Shown: piece by piece, positions 24,480 to 36,560 of the stretch | Position numbering within the stretch: the stretch's first letter is position 1 | Layout of the letters: every line of letters begins with the position of its first letter | Assembly: GCA_003024785.1 (NCBI GenBank) | Contig: PUQB01000801.1 | Span: 31,592 to 95,591, forward strand | Source: Selaginella tamariscina | Lineage: Eukaryota; Streptophyta; Lycopodiopsida; Selaginellales; Selaginellaceae | Direction of reading: 5' to 3' | Length of the DNA: 64,000 nucleotides | Notes under the pieces: model-generated | Told to the model about the DNA's origin: nothing | Seen by the model: only the letters and a program-made list of their open reading frames with translations | Database searches by the model: none | Made by a program: the position numbers and the translations under genes

Positions 24480-26189
24480 ATGGCTATGGATGATGCTCGC
24501 GTCTGGATTGCTTATGGCGGTGACAAGGCTTGCTTCTGGCGTGCGGTGCATAACGCCTTCCCCTGAAAGCTGTGCAATCCAAGTGGCGGCTGGGCAGCGG
24601 CAACGTCTACGTCAAAGACACGCTCGTGAATTACGGCATCAGCTTGAGCGATCTCTTCTCGCTCGGGTGTGGATCAGGTACACTAGATGACCCCTTGATT
24701 ATCCGAACGGAGATCGCCAGCGACACCAGGGAGCCTCTGTTTTACTGTGAGGCAGGAGCAGGGCAAATAGCTGCGTTCAATCTCACCGACAACAGGCAGG
24801 TCCAGATATGGCAGATCGCTCGGCATTTTGGGATTTGGCCCTGGACAGCTTGGATTCGTGGGGCTGGTCGCCAAGGGAAGCTCCAAATCGATCAAGTCCA
24901 GCGCTCCTCTGGAAGGACGGGCAGTACCAACGACCCGTTTCAGATTGGGGGCTATTACGGACCATTCTCCCACGGCAGCGTGGGATCCTTGTGCGGGTCC
25001 GGTTTGCTAGATCTTCAGATACTGGAGCCGCTACACATATCATTCTCGGTGGCAGTTTACAGCACGGTGATCATCTCCACCGGCGAACAAGCTGTACTCA
25101 AGCTCGACTACGATCCGAACAAGAACTTAACCATGAAGATTGGATTGGAATGTGCCACGCTCGCGGATTTACGTGACAAAGGAATCATGTCTCCCAGCTT
25201 GCCAGTGTTGGTCCGTCGAGGTTTCTACCATCCCAATGGGAGTTCACGATGCGAGTTTGGTGATGTTTCCGGCATTGTCACCAAGCCACTCGGTAAGAGG
25301 TGTATACAAGGGATGGTTTTCCATGGCAACAAGCTCTGCAAAGTAGCTTTCGATGTGCTCTTGGGTATTTACCCCTTTCTCTGGTGGGACGCAAGCACAG
25401 GGATGTTCGTGTCCAGAATCTAGTTTTAGTCGGTGAAGGTCACTGCATGCTGATTGACCTGGAGTTCACATATAGTGTAGACGTGGAGCACTTATTCAGT
25501 GATGTTAAGGAAGCTGCGTCGTCCGACTGCCGCGAGTTGCTCTTTTGCCTGCTCGAGTTATCGGGCCACCGGTTAGCAACTCGGTTTGATGACGAAACGG
25601 ATATCGCCATCGACCTTTTGGGACGAGAGAGTGAGGTGCTTGGCGAGTTGGCAAATATATCTTTGGATTGCCTCCCGAAGTTTGGCCAGATTTCCGGTTG
25701 TGGCTCAACACGCTTGGTACTCACGGTTGCAATTTACCGGAGGATTACTTGAGGAATGCAGTAGCTGGAAGAATTTCCTCGGAAATATTCTCTCCACCAC
25801 TGCTCCCTGCAGCTGTTTGTCAAGGATTTCCTTTGGAGGCTGTGTGGGTCACTTACCAGGGGCAGACGAGGTTCTTCTTGCCAGCAGCCCATGTCCTCTT
25901 TCCCCTGGCCAAAGTCAAGCATGTGTGGAACTTGTGCGAGGTTTCTATAGGCGGAGTGTTGCTGGTTGATGGGCAGGATCGTGTCTCGGACCTCTGCGGC
26001 AGAGGTGATGGCAAAGGGACCCGGCAAGATCCTCTACAAATAACGGCCAGGCTGCGAGCAGCACGGTTAATAAGATGCCAGGAAACTGTGCCCGAAATCG
26101 ACGCTGTTATGAAGACGCTACCTCCAAACCAGGATTTTGGCTGTTTTGCAGGTCTCAGCCAAGCGCTAGCCTGTGAAGCCGGAACTTGA
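24480..26189 (+). pseudogene. Broken kinase-like gene, possibly Crinkler-associated
   Basis: At least four plus-strand pieces in different registers read as one protein: from ATG 24480 (MAMDDARVWIAYGGDKACFW) to 24566, then about 24567-25423, about 25385-25740, and about 25680-26189. The third piece holds HRDVRVQNLVLV followed by CMLIDLEF, the layout of a protein-kinase catalytic loop (HRDxxxxN) and metal-binding site with DLE in place of DFG, as in divergent kinases linked to Crinkler (CRN) effectors and fungal FunK1. A motif G-T-x-x-DP-[LF]-x-I occurs three times (GSGTLDDPLIIR, GSTNDPFQIGG, GTRQDPLQITA). The shift at 24566 sits in CCCC. GC content is well above the flanks. The family assignment is tentative. 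The frame breaks could be decay or sequence error. Confidence 0.5.
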
Positions 26190-26318
26190 TGTACAGGTTA
26201 GTTCCCACCTCACTTACTTGAGCTCGGGTAACAATACAAGGAGGTCATCGTCTTAAAAGCATTGACTTGAGAGGCGGGGAGTACTTTGAGATTGGTAAGG
26301 ATGATCTTCATTGCAAGC

Positions 26319-26575
26319 TCAACAGTATGAATGTGAATGTGATCGAGGAGCTGCCAAAGTGTTTTTTGATGAAACATAAACCAGCAGTCTTTGCTCTCCC
26401 TCTACGCAGTATCCCTTCAGCCTTGCTAGGTGTCTATGTTGGATACTTGTGATAATGTTTATTTCGTTTATAAACTCGTTCTTTCCTTGCTTAGATTGCA
26501 TTGATAGTTTCCTCACGGCTAGTTGGTTTCCATTTGGAAAAACAGCCTGCCATAGTCTTTTTATCGGATACACAC
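26319..26575 (-). pseudogene. Receptor-like kinase domain fragment
   Basis: Read on the minus strand this encodes part of a plant receptor-like kinase N-lobe: VFPNGNQLAVRKLSMQSKQG, then FINEINIITSIQHRHLARLK, then GYCVEGEQRLLVYV. The invariant VAIK-type lysine region, the helix C glutamate (NEINII) and the H-x-N/H-L-x-x-L-x-GYC pattern are as in LRR-VIII/DUF26-type kinases. The glycine loop upstream is lost (KRLWQAV), and the hinge runs into unrelated sequence after LLVYV. No other kinase exon is nearby on this strand. It is an exon-sized fragment, antisense and downstream of the broken kinase-like gene. Confidence 0.75.
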
Positions 26576-26969
26576 ACGCACACACGCGCACACAAACTTT
26601 CCAGAAATTTCATTGATTGGGTATTTGTCAGAAACCCATTTAGCTAATACAATTTTTGGCAGTTATAATCTTCAAGGTTAACTTCCTTGCATTGAGGGCT
26701 TAACTCAGCAAACAACAGTGTCCTTTTTTTTTTTATCTTTTTCAAATTCTGCAATCTGCTACAAACCACAAAATCGTTACCACAAACATGTTTTAGCTTA
26801 CTTCACTCAAAATCCGTACTCCCAGTGAAAACTGCAGCACCACAGCCACGGAAATTCTTTGTCTCACAATAACACGTTCAACTTGAACAGGTGGAATTCG
26901 ATGTTTGTTCGCGATGGCAACGATGCTTGTTCGCTTCAAACAACAAGGTGAGGTTCTTCTGATCTCTTC

Positions 26970-27541
26970 ATGAATGCTCAGACCAGAGAACTGTACTTAT
27001 TCCATCTGATCTTTTGCCTGAGTTTGAAATGGTGGAGACGATGCAGCAGGATGAGCATTCTACCTCTGCTGAGATTCTCAGAGCCGTTGCTGGAAACCTG
27101 CAGCATCGTGGTCACCATTGGTCAGGACAGATTGCTGCTGCCTGCGATCCCTTCGACTATGCATATACTACAAGCGCCTCCACGTCTCGTTTCAGCCCTA
27201 GGTTCCTGCAGTCGCTTCTCAGCCACGTCTTTCTCATTCTGGATCTCGTTGAGTGGACTCTCCATCTCGTACTGCCTTGCAGAGCGTGGTTTCGAGGTCA
27301 AGGTCGAAGGGGGATATCCGTTGTTGTAAGATTGACAGTAGGCAAGGATAGATCTGTTATTGCTGACGAATATCTGCAAATCAAAGATTTTTTAACTGGA
27401 CGAGAAGTGAAGGCTTACCTGAATGCTAGAATAAGAGGAATGTCTTTGTTCCGGACACAAGACTTAAGCCCTGCAAGCAAGCACGCGATGACTCTCAGTA
27501 GGTATCTACAACTTCTGCATGCCGGCATTAAATCGTAGAAC
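26970..27541 (+). other. Unidentified open frames, coding-like composition
   Basis: Two overlapping plus-strand frames (26970-27329 and 27014-27538) and an antisense frame with a charged coiled-coil-like stretch (MESPLNEIQNEKDVAEKRLQ) share this GC-richer segment. The 3' part of the plus frame (VVVRLTVGKDRSVIADEYLQ, then LTGREVKAYLNARIRGM) looks protein-like. I cannot assign a family. It may be a 3' exon of the broken gene upstream, or an antisense gene. Confidence 0.35.
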
Positions 27542-28900
27542 TAGTAGTAAGAGAACTAGTGATAGAGGTCATTGAAGTACTCGCATGAGCTTTTCCCCCC
27601 TGGTTGTAACTGGCTGTCCTTTCCGAGGTGATGGGTTTGGACCTCTGCCAAAAATGCCAAGTACGATGGATGATTATTTAAGAAAATACGTTGTTCTCAA
27701 TGGATGACCTACTTGAACTATTAATTGTTTATTAATTAATAGAACTATTATTGCTTATTCAGTAAAATAATAAAACTAAAATATATATAATAAAGAAAAA
27801 AGAATCTAAACAACACACAAAAAGTATCTAAAAAATATTCTAAAATCAATTGAGCCTAGACAAAAAATATTCTTGTCATTACGAGACTTCTACCACGGAC
27901 TAGTAAGGCATAGAACTTGAGGGTTCAAAGATGAAATTTACGATGTCCTTTCTTTGTGATGATGTTTAATTTTTGAATATTCTATTTTTTGACATTTTAG
28001 TTTTTATTATTTTACTGAATTAATGTTATCCATATTGTGGTGTTATATAATGCTAGGGTGCATTTCAAATTTTCAGAGTTTCAGATTTTCAGATTTTTTA
28101 AATTTTTAGATTTTGAAATTTTAATTTTTTAGATTTTCTACCCTAGTAGAGAGAGAATGATAGAATTGCTTCATCTGAAGCTTTAAACCTCTGTCCCAGC
28201 CTCTCAGTACTACCGATTTGAGTCACAAGTCTATGATATTTTCTACACCATTTGCAACATATGCTATAGAACATCGGCATGCAGTCAGAATCTAGATTGT
28301 CATATATAATTTTAGTATTAACATTTAGAGAAAAGACATTATTAATTATTATAAGTCATTTAAACAGAGCTTTTTAAGGCATTTATTCAAATCCATGACT
28401 AAACTTGTAACTGTTTAAACTTATACTCAATTAATTAAATTATAATTTAATTAAATAAGTTTATATCTCTAGTAAACAAACATTCTGCTCCTCTTCGTGA
28501 CGGCTGAGAAGAAGCCCTATAATCAACATGGTTTGCATATTTATTTAGTCAGCAAAAGAGCTATATCTGACATATAGGCCTCCAGAAAATTGCTGAAATC
28601 ACATTAAAAAGTCTGCATATCATAACAAATAATATTTGGAACAGCCCAGACCCAAGGCTACTCCAGCATTTCATGTAGTTCATATTGAAGTATAGGCGAT
28701 AAAAGATAAAGACATTCAATTGTTCAATTTCCTTCAACTTAATCAAAACTCGGTCGACTCCCATCATTTTGGGCATGCCATGGTTCGTTGTTGCAAATCC
28801 ACAGATCAATTGAAGGTCTAAGACGCTCACATTTCCCTCTCCGATAGTTAGGATCAATCTTGTACCTTTCTGTGTGCAGGATACATCCTTAATATCTGAG
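27542..28900. other. Intergenic DNA, no gene seen
   Basis: AT-rich again. At 28070-28140 there is a run of degenerate TTTCAGATTTT units. 28560-28860 has a minus-strand frame of 98 codons with no domain. Confidence 0.5.
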
Positions 28901-28934
28901 GCAGTACAAGCTACAAGATTGACTGTGCCTGTTC

Positions 28935-29215
28935 CTGTACCAGTGTTGAAGACTCCTCCTTGACAGGATTCACCTCATATTAGTTCCTCAGCACATCCGC
29001 AGGCTCTTCCACTCCTGTAAGTTTGCGTTTTCCTGTACAGGGTTCTTCCAATCCTGTATCAGTGTCGAAGGTTCCTCCTCAACAGGATCCACCTCCTGTT
29101 GATTCGTCAGCACATTCGCAGGCTTTCCCACTCCTGTGCAACCACGGACTCTGTACAGGATTCTTCCAATCCTGTACACTCATCAACATCCACACAGGTT
29201 TTTTCCAATCCTCCT
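28935..29215 (+). repeat. About 121-bp tandem repeat at the 5' end of the chromovirus
   Basis: Two near-complete units and part of a third are visible. The first begins near 28936 (CTGTACCAGTGTTGAAGACT), the second near 29057 (CTGTATCAGTGTCGAAGGTT). Each continues with CTCCT, ACAGGAT, TCAGCACAT and CGCAGGCT, and with ACTCCTGT at its end. Translation gives a P/S/Q-rich peptide. It is probably the remnant of the gag/protease-proximal region. Confidence 0.7.
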
Positions 29216-29454
29216 CTTTCTGTTACCCTGCTTTCTGTTCCACCCCCAAGATCCTTCCTCTTTTTCAGTCACAGCTCCCTCCTCCTCTCCGAGTTCTTAC
29301 CACTACCATGCATGAACTCGCCACTGATCCTGCTCCTTTCCACCTTTTTGCCTTTCAAGTAACTCCTACGTCCTCTTTACCTTTCCTGTATCCGACTCTC
29401 CTGTTTTTCAATCTCCTTCTCCTACTCCTTCTCCTTCTCCTCCTTCTTCCCTAC

Positions 29455-32385
29455 CATCCAAGTATCACGCCTTTAAGGACGTTTTTGACAAGCACAAGGC
29501 TGCAGTTCTTCCTGTTCACAGGTCCTACGACTGTCCTATTGATCTTGCGGAAGGAAAGACTCCACCGTTCGGACCGATTTATGCATTGTCACCCACAGAG
29601 TTGGAGGTTCTTCGTCAGTACATCGAGGACAACTTGGCATCCGGCTTCATTCGTCACTCAAAGTCCCCTGCAGGAGCCTATCTTCTTTGTCAAGAAGAAG
29701 GATGGGAGTTTACGTTTGGTTGTGGACTACAGGGGTTTGAATCAAGTCACCATTCGGAATCGGTACCCGTTGCCATTGATCCCGGAACTTCTCGATCGGC
29801 TGCGAGGAGCAAAGGTGTTCACGAAGATCGACTTACGAGGGGCCTACAACCTTGTACGGATTCGTCCAGGCGATGAGTGGAAGACTGCCTTTCGTACAAG
29901 GTATGGACACTTCGAGTACACGGTGATGCCTTTCGGCCTTACCAATGCCCCAGCCGTGTTCCAACACATGGTGAACGACATCTTTCGTGACTTCTTGGAC
30001 CAGTTTGTGGTGATCTACCTCGACGACATTTTGATTTTCTCCAAGGACCAGGCGGCACATGACAAGCATGTACGATTAGTTCTAAGCGGCTTCGCGAGCA
30101 TGGCCTGTACGCGAAGTTGGAGAAGTGTTTTTTCGATAGGGATTCGGTGGAGTTCTTGGGCTACATCGTCTCTCCTGCTGGCGTTTCCATGGACATGCAC
30201 AAGGTGAAGACCATCGTGGAGTGGGAGAGGCCCAAGTCTGTACGAGATGTACAATGTTTCCTTGGCTTTGCAAACTTCTACAGGCGGTTCATACAGGACT
30301 TCTCCAAGCGTGTACTTCCACTCACGGAACTCACCAAGCGCACAGGGCTTTTCTCTTGGTCCGACAAGGCGGAACACGCGTTCACAACACTCAAGGACGC
30401 TTCACGACAGCTCCGATTTTAGCACATCCTGACCTTCTCATCCTTTCTCATTGAAGCAGATGCCTCGGATTTTGCAGTAGGATCCGTCCTATCACAAGTT
30501 GGAAGGACAAGTTGCTTCATCCTGTAGCTTTTCACTCTCGTAAGTTCCTTTGCGGAGATCAATTACGAGATTCATGACAAGGAACTCAAGGCCATTGTGG
30601 ATTCGTTCGAGGAGTGGCGGCATTTCCTGGAAGGTGCTGCACATCTGTACAAGTTCTTACGGATCACAAGAACCTGGAGTATTTTCAAACGGCTCGAGTT
30701 CTCAGTGGCGACAAGCTAGGTGGGCAGAGTTCCTATCACGTTTTGATTTCGTCATCGTCTACAGGCCCGGTTTTCGGAATGGCAAGGCGGACGCATTGTC
30801 TAGGCGCTCTTACCTTGCACCAAGCCGGGCGATCCTGCATGACTGTCAAAGGCAAGTGTTGTTGGGTCCTGATCGATTCCGGCTTGCGGCACTGCAGGTT
30901 CATCAGGCTCCAGCAAATTCAACACTCCTACAGGACGTCCGTTCGCAGTTGGCTACAGACGACTTGGCAAAGAATGTGTTCTCACACATTCATGACATTG
31001 CAAGTTCCTCTTCCTCCAGTTCCCTTCAGACTACAATGTTCACCATACAGGATGGACTCCTGTACCGGGAAGGTCTCCTGTACGTTCCTGTTGGTTTCCA
31101 GGACTCGTGTGGTACAGGATTGTCATGATACCCCGGCTACAGGACATTTTGGTGTGGCCAAGACAGTGGAGTTGGTGACTCGCAACTATTGGTGGCCTGG
31201 GTTGCGAGGTTTTGTGGAAAGGTTTGTACGGAGTTGTGACACTTGTAACAGGTCGAAGATGCCTCATCATGCACCCTCTGGTCTTCTTCGTCCTCTTCCT
31301 GTTCCTTCTGCTCCTTGGAGATCCATTTCTATGGATTTCCTCACAGATCTTCCTCTTCTCGTGGATTCGATGCAGTTCTTGTGGTGGTTGACCGTTTCAC
31401 CAAGCAGGCTCATTTCCTACCCTGCAACAAGACAGCTACAGGTCAGACAACTGCTGAGTTGGTGATCCGTGAAGTGTTCCGACATCATGGTCTTCCTGAG
31501 AGCATTGTTTCCGATCGAGGTCCACAATTCATGTCCAAGTTTTGGCGAGAGCTTCTTCGGAGTCTACAGGTTAAAGCGGATCTTTCTTCAGGATATCATC
31601 CGCAAACTGATGGGCAGTCCGAACGCACAATTCAGACCTTGGAACAGTATCTTCGTTGCTTCATCAGTTACCAGCAGGACAACTGGTTGGACCTTCTTCC
31701 AATGGCGGAGTTTGCCTACAACAACTCCGTTCACGCATCTACAGGACAGACACCTTTCTTTGCTCTTACAGGCCACCATCCACGTTTTGACTTTGCTCCT
31801 CCCGCTTCTCCTTCTTCCGCTCCTGCAGTACAGGATCGTCTCCAGCATCTTTCAGGTACAGGATGATCTCCAGGTTCATCTTCAGCAGGCACAGGAACGA
31901 TACAAGCATCATGCTGATGCTCACCGTCAGCCGGCACCTGCATACAAGATTGGTGATCTCGTGTGGCTTCTTCGTCACATTCACCAACAGGCCTTCTTCT
32001 AAGTTGGATTTTCAACGATTGGGCCCTTACAGGATTGTGGCGGAGGTAAATCCTGTAGCTTTCCGACTCGAGTTACCATCACGGTGAAACTTCATCCTGT
32101 GTTTCACACCTCCTTGTTGGAGCCGTATCATCCTTCTTCTCTTCCCGGTCGTGCTTTTCTCCTCCCTCCTGTGGTCATTGACACTGAACCTGAGTACGAA
32201 GTTGCAGCCATCCTTGATTCTCGTCTTCATCGCCGCCAACTCCAATACTTGGTGGATTGGAAAGGTTATTTGCCTACTGATCGCACTTGGGAACCTGCAT
32301 CCAACTTACTCCATGCTTCTTCCAAAGTTGCTGCCTTCCATCGGCATTATCCTGCTAAACCAGGTCCCAAGACTCGTGGAAACTC
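29455..32385 (+). pseudogene. Chromovirus polyprotein (RT, RNase H, integrase, chromodomain), several frameshifts
   Basis: Reverse transcriptase: [44 protein letters not shown], then the active site [13 protein letters not shown] near 30005-30045. RNase H: EADASDF near 30455, then [15 protein letters not shown] and [20 protein letters not shown]. Integrase: the HHCC finger ending CDTCNRSKMPHH, then SMDFL, IVSDRGPQFMSKFW and YHPQTDGQSERT, with the DDE residues present. C-terminal chromodomain: YLVDWKGYLPTDRTWEP near 32250-32310. Reading it requires frame changes near 29690, 30080, 30430, 30510, 30700, 31130, 31375, 31850 and 32085. The order and chromodomain match Tcn1/Tf1-like chromoviruses known from non-seed plants and fungi. 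As read it cannot give one protein. Confidence 0.9.
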
Positions 32386-32401
32386 GTCTTTAGGAGGATG
32401 C

Positions 32402-32967
32402 TGTCACGACCAATACAGGATACAGGACCGATATAGGATACAGGATTCCGGATACAGATACGGGTTGCAGGATTTCCTACAGGATATTCCTACAGGATGA
32501 TACAGGATACGATTGCAGGATATTCCTATAGGATATGCCACAGGATATGCCTAGAGGATAAGGGACATGTGGACTCATCTTAGCCTCTGCATGCATGCAG
32601 TCACTTTTCATGCATGCAACCACTTTTAGCACTCATGCCTAGATTAGCTCTTGGAGTTGTGAGCATAAAAGCTCCGACCTAATTGTTGTACAATCAGTTA
32701 CTATCAACACCAGTCTTACTACGATCAATCTTGTCTTGTCTTGTTCTTGCCTTGCTTCTGTCTTCCTTGTCTCGCTCCTGGATCCTTCCTGTTCCTGTCT
32801 TATTCCTGGATCCTATCCTGCGCCTTCCTGTCTTGTTCCGGATCCTTATCCTGTCCTGTCTTGCTTCTAATTCCTAATTCTTGTTCCTGCTCTCTGTCCT
32901 TTCCTGAGTCAAGCCTTCTTGTTCTTGGAATCTGCTCTCTTCCTAGTTCCTGGATCGTGACTTGACA
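32402..32967 (+). mobile_element. 3' LTR of the chromovirus (566 bp)
   Basis: It starts TGTCACGAC directly after a purine-rich tract (GGAGGATGC) that follows the chromodomain frame, and ends GTGACTTGACA. TGTCA and TGACA are the short inverted ends. A TATA-like word (CATAAAAG) near 32663 marks the likely U3/R boundary. The U3 part (about 32410-32560) is packed with ACAGGATA-type words. The 3' part (32750-32900) carries TCCTG/GGATCC words. Confidence 0.75.
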
Positions 32968-35300
32968 CTTATGCCTCATATTCGCACTTTTTTAAAGCAC
33001 ATGCCCTACAATGATATCAATCTTCCTTGACCCAGGGATGTTGAACGTGTGCTTTGACATTGGGCTCAATGTCAAACCTCATCCCACCCCAAATTGCGAC
33101 TGTGTTTGATTTGAGGCTAAACCACTCTACCTTTGAGTCTAAGATTGAAGATGATAGCTACTGATATCTCCAATCTGATGCTCTAGAGGCTAGCCTCTTA
33201 GAATCTCCCTAGCTACATTGCTTAAATGTTAGTCACTCTATTCAAAATCTTTGTCACAATCCATTAGTCAAACTTAAGGTTCAAGAATGAAGATCTCCTT
33301 ATGTCATTGTCTAAAATCCATCGGTTGCAAAAATAGTATTCGGAATAACTATCTAAGTACTCTAAAAATTGATTCAGCCCCCATTTTCTAACATGAGCCT
33401 CTATGGGAGCATAGCTTGCCAAGAATCCACCTAGAAACAACGTTCTTTAGCTTCATTGAAGAATGGATTATGAAATTTGAGTGTGATTCACCAATGCCAC
33501 CCTAGTTCTGCCTGCAATCTTGCTCTTAGTTGCCTTGGAGAAAGCGGAACAAGCCCTATGAATTATGGCCATGTTCTTTATGAAGAACATTTACATGTCA
33601 TATCTTAAATCATGGCACTAGCAAGGTGAGTTTATGTGCGTATTCTAAGTGCTATAGCATTGATCCTAAATCAAATGTAGCCTAAAGTATAATAGCACAA
33701 CACATTGCAGCATGGATCAAGCACAACTAAACCAATTTATGTGTGTGTTGTAGTGATGTAACATTGATCCTAAGGCCAAATGCAGCCTAGAAGTTGCAAG
33801 CATGACATAAGTTGAACTTGCTTGGTGAGGAGATTGAAGAGTAGGAGTTTATAAGAAGGTAGATTGTTTGTAGGCTTGTTAAGTAGCTTAAGCACAAGTA
33901 TGTGGATTTGTTCAAGTTTAACTATTTCATTTAGCATGTGTAAAGATTTAACATTGTATACCAATTGGTAATGCAATGCCTTTCAAAATGTTGATTTGGA
34001 GATAATCACTGAATTAATTATTAATAATGTAGACTTTTATTATTGAATGATCAACAAATAGGTTTGTCATGCATCATAAGTTTTGAATATGTGAACCTTA
34101 TTTAGTCTAATGGTCTTTACAATTTTGCCAACCTCTTAATGATGTCATAATAAAAAATGGTTCTTTATTTCTTAACAATATCGAATTACTTTATTACTTG
34201 AGTTAGATTGATGGTTATTAAGTTGGATTAACATTTGGGTATTAACAAGTTATGAAATTATTCTTCTTGATCTTTATAAATTATGGTTATGTCGTACTTT
34301 GGCTCTAATCACTTTTAATATTAAATATTACTCTAACTTTATTGATGAGTTTTGATTCATGGAGATGATTCATTAAATGATCATCTATATGATCTACGAC
34401 AATCTTTTACCGATTTTGAGAAGTCGATTTATGATTAAAACTCAAATAATGTGTGTTTAGTTTAATGTACACCACTTATTTAAAGTATCACATTTCTTAT
34501 TAGAGTTTGTAGGTATTTGGTGAAACTACATACAATTCAAAAGTTTTCTTGTCCTTGTATGATTAAAAGCTTAACATTTCTTAGCAAGGTACAACATTTA
34601 AGACAATTTATTGACTACTTATCAATTGGATTTGTGACTTGATTATTCATCCACAAGTACCTTTTTAATAGATATGGAAGTGTCATAAGGGTTTGATTAG
34701 TTAAGAGAGTTATTAACAACTTATATGTTTAATATATAAATAATTTACTTTATTTTTACAAGTGAACAAATGATCCTTCAATTTAACATTTATGACTTAT
34801 ATTAGTCAAGCACTCTAAACTACTACATTGAACTTCTTGACCACCAAATTGGAACTTGAACTAATGCTCTTTCATGAGTGTCTCTTGTAAATTGTACATT
34901 ACCTGGTAGTAAGTGTTTGATTTAGTGAAAATCTCTCATGTGTTTGATGTTGACTTACCATCTTTAGAGCGTTACGAGCTACATAAGAAAGTGCCATGAA
35001 CAAGGTGTTTATGGAATGGGTTTTAAAGTCTTCTTTCCAATTTAAAACCTCAATTTCAAAAATATCATATTTTAATTTCTGACTCCAAAGTGGTTTATTA
35101 TATTTGTGGGGACAAATGTTGAAGATTAATTGCAATTGGATGTATCTTTTATTCACATTTCATATTTTCTACATGTATATCATGCCTTTTCTTTTGTTGG
35201 AAGTTATTCTAGTTACTACATGTATTCATTCAATTACTTTATTGACCAAGCATGCATGTCGATGTCAGAGTTTTTACCAAACGACTAACATGTAGCAACA
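32968..35300. other. Decayed repeat DNA, no intact gene
   Basis: 33000-33700 is moderately GC and may be an old gag-like remnant, but every frame is broken. 33700-35300 is AT-rich. The word TGATCCTAA with a TGCAGCCTA-type block occurs twice (about 33660-33690 and 33760-33790), a local duplication. No domain was recognised. Confidence 0.45.
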
Positions 35301-36560
35301 CGTGGTTGCCAAGTGGTCATCCGACGTTAATATCTTGTGTAAGCAACATTAAGTTTTTTCAAAATGACTTTAAGAGCCTGACTTAAATACCTAAATATGA
35401 CACATGGTCCTACCTAAGTCTCATAGAATGACTATTCCTTGAACCTTAAAGGATAATTCAAGTAAATTTTAAGATCCTGTCCTAAGAGATCTAAACAGAC
35501 TCATGTTCTAACCTTGTTAAGGAGACATATCCCTCATGACATAGCCAACTTTACTGCTTGAGGAAGCACCCTTGTCAGGGAGTACAACCCCTTTAGGGCA
35601 TCAAGTGGTACCTTGAATCACAACTAACTCTTAAGGGTTTGAGTGGCCAGGTCATACTCTAAATTTAGGATATACTTAGCGAGAACATGAGTGTGCATCA
35701 TAAGCGAACATAAATGTTTTGTTAAGTAAACTCCTTAAGGTTAAGTTTGAATAATCCTAAGTACAACGACCTTGCAAGTGTCATTTTTGTTAATGAGTTT
35801 AGGTTATTCAACCCTTGGATCCTAAAAAGAATAACCCCCCTAACAAAGTGTGCTAATAGCACATCCAAGTATGAAACCTAACCTCTCTTAAGAAGATGCC
35901 TAAAGCTTAGCACCTTAATGCGAGCATAAGCATACCTGCTTGGTAGAGTATTTAACTCTTTGGCATTAAGCCTATAAGACAATTCCAAGAACGTGCCTTA
36001 AGCATTATACTATGTATATCTAGTCTAGTGTTACATCTTTATGTAACATTTATTTTTCAAGATATGAACTATCTTGCCATAGCCCCTTATATTCAAGGGT
36101 TACATATGCCATTTCTAGCACCCCTTTATAAACCCTTAGGAACTTAGTAAAGAAAACTTATTAATCAAGATCTCAAACTTACAGTTGAATAAGGACACAA
36201 ATGTGCCTTACTTAGCTGTGAGTGTTGTTCTTAACTTAACGTGGAGCAAGAGGTTTGGAAACATGCATCAACCTTTGACCTTTAGAATGTGCAGTATAAG
36301 AACAGATTTTCCATCGTTAAAAGTAGGCTGCCTCAAAGGTGGGATGTACCCTTATTATTAGACGACATAACATAGCGTTATGCCTTAACATAAGCTAAAG
36401 CTTGCACCAATAGAACAATAACAAACTCAGTTATGAATTCATAAGCTCTCAATACCTATCCTACTTAATATACGTGACAAAGGCTCCCCCCTCTATTTTT
36501 TATTTTGTAAAGTGGATTGGCATGGAATATCATTCCCAATAGATGAGTTTAACATATGGA
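35300..36560. repeat. Dispersed repeat family, copy 2
   Basis: This copy aligns by eye, in the same orientation, with 47900-48960. Shared ordered words include GAACCTTAAAGGATAAT, GGGTTTGAGTGGC, ACATGAGTGTG, AACCTTGCAAGTGT and GAGTGTTG. It also aligns in inverse orientation with 51380-52100 and 8460-9000. Near its end the word CTATTTTTTATTTTGTAAAG with TGGCATGGAAT matches about 10080-10120 in the decayed gypsy element. The family is therefore most likely LTR/leader sequence of that element type. Confidence 0.65.

Larger units (their letters stand above)
28930..32967 (+). mobile_element. Ty3/gypsy chromovirus, 5'-truncated, single 3' LTR
   Basis: The pol order reverse transcriptase, RNase H, integrase, chromodomain, then LTR, is that of a Ty3/gypsy chromovirus. 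The 3' LTR is recognisable, but no matching 5' LTR or primer-binding site is found upstream of 28930, and gag is reduced to a proline/serine-rich repeat. It is therefore truncated at the 5' end. Composition is less AT-rich than the flanks. The word ACAGGA/TCCTGT is strongly over-represented in the LTR and scattered through the coding region. Confidence 0.9.

Noticed and set aside
24683..25043. Antisense open frames opposite the kinase-like gene
   Set aside because: They are shadows of a GC-richer coding stretch. The peptides are rich in P, S and R with no domain, while the plus strand carries kinase-like motifs.
28560..28860. A possible 5' LTR for the chromovirus
   Set aside because: The sequence has no TGTCACGACC start, no ACAGGATA array and no primer-binding site, so it does not match the 3' LTR.
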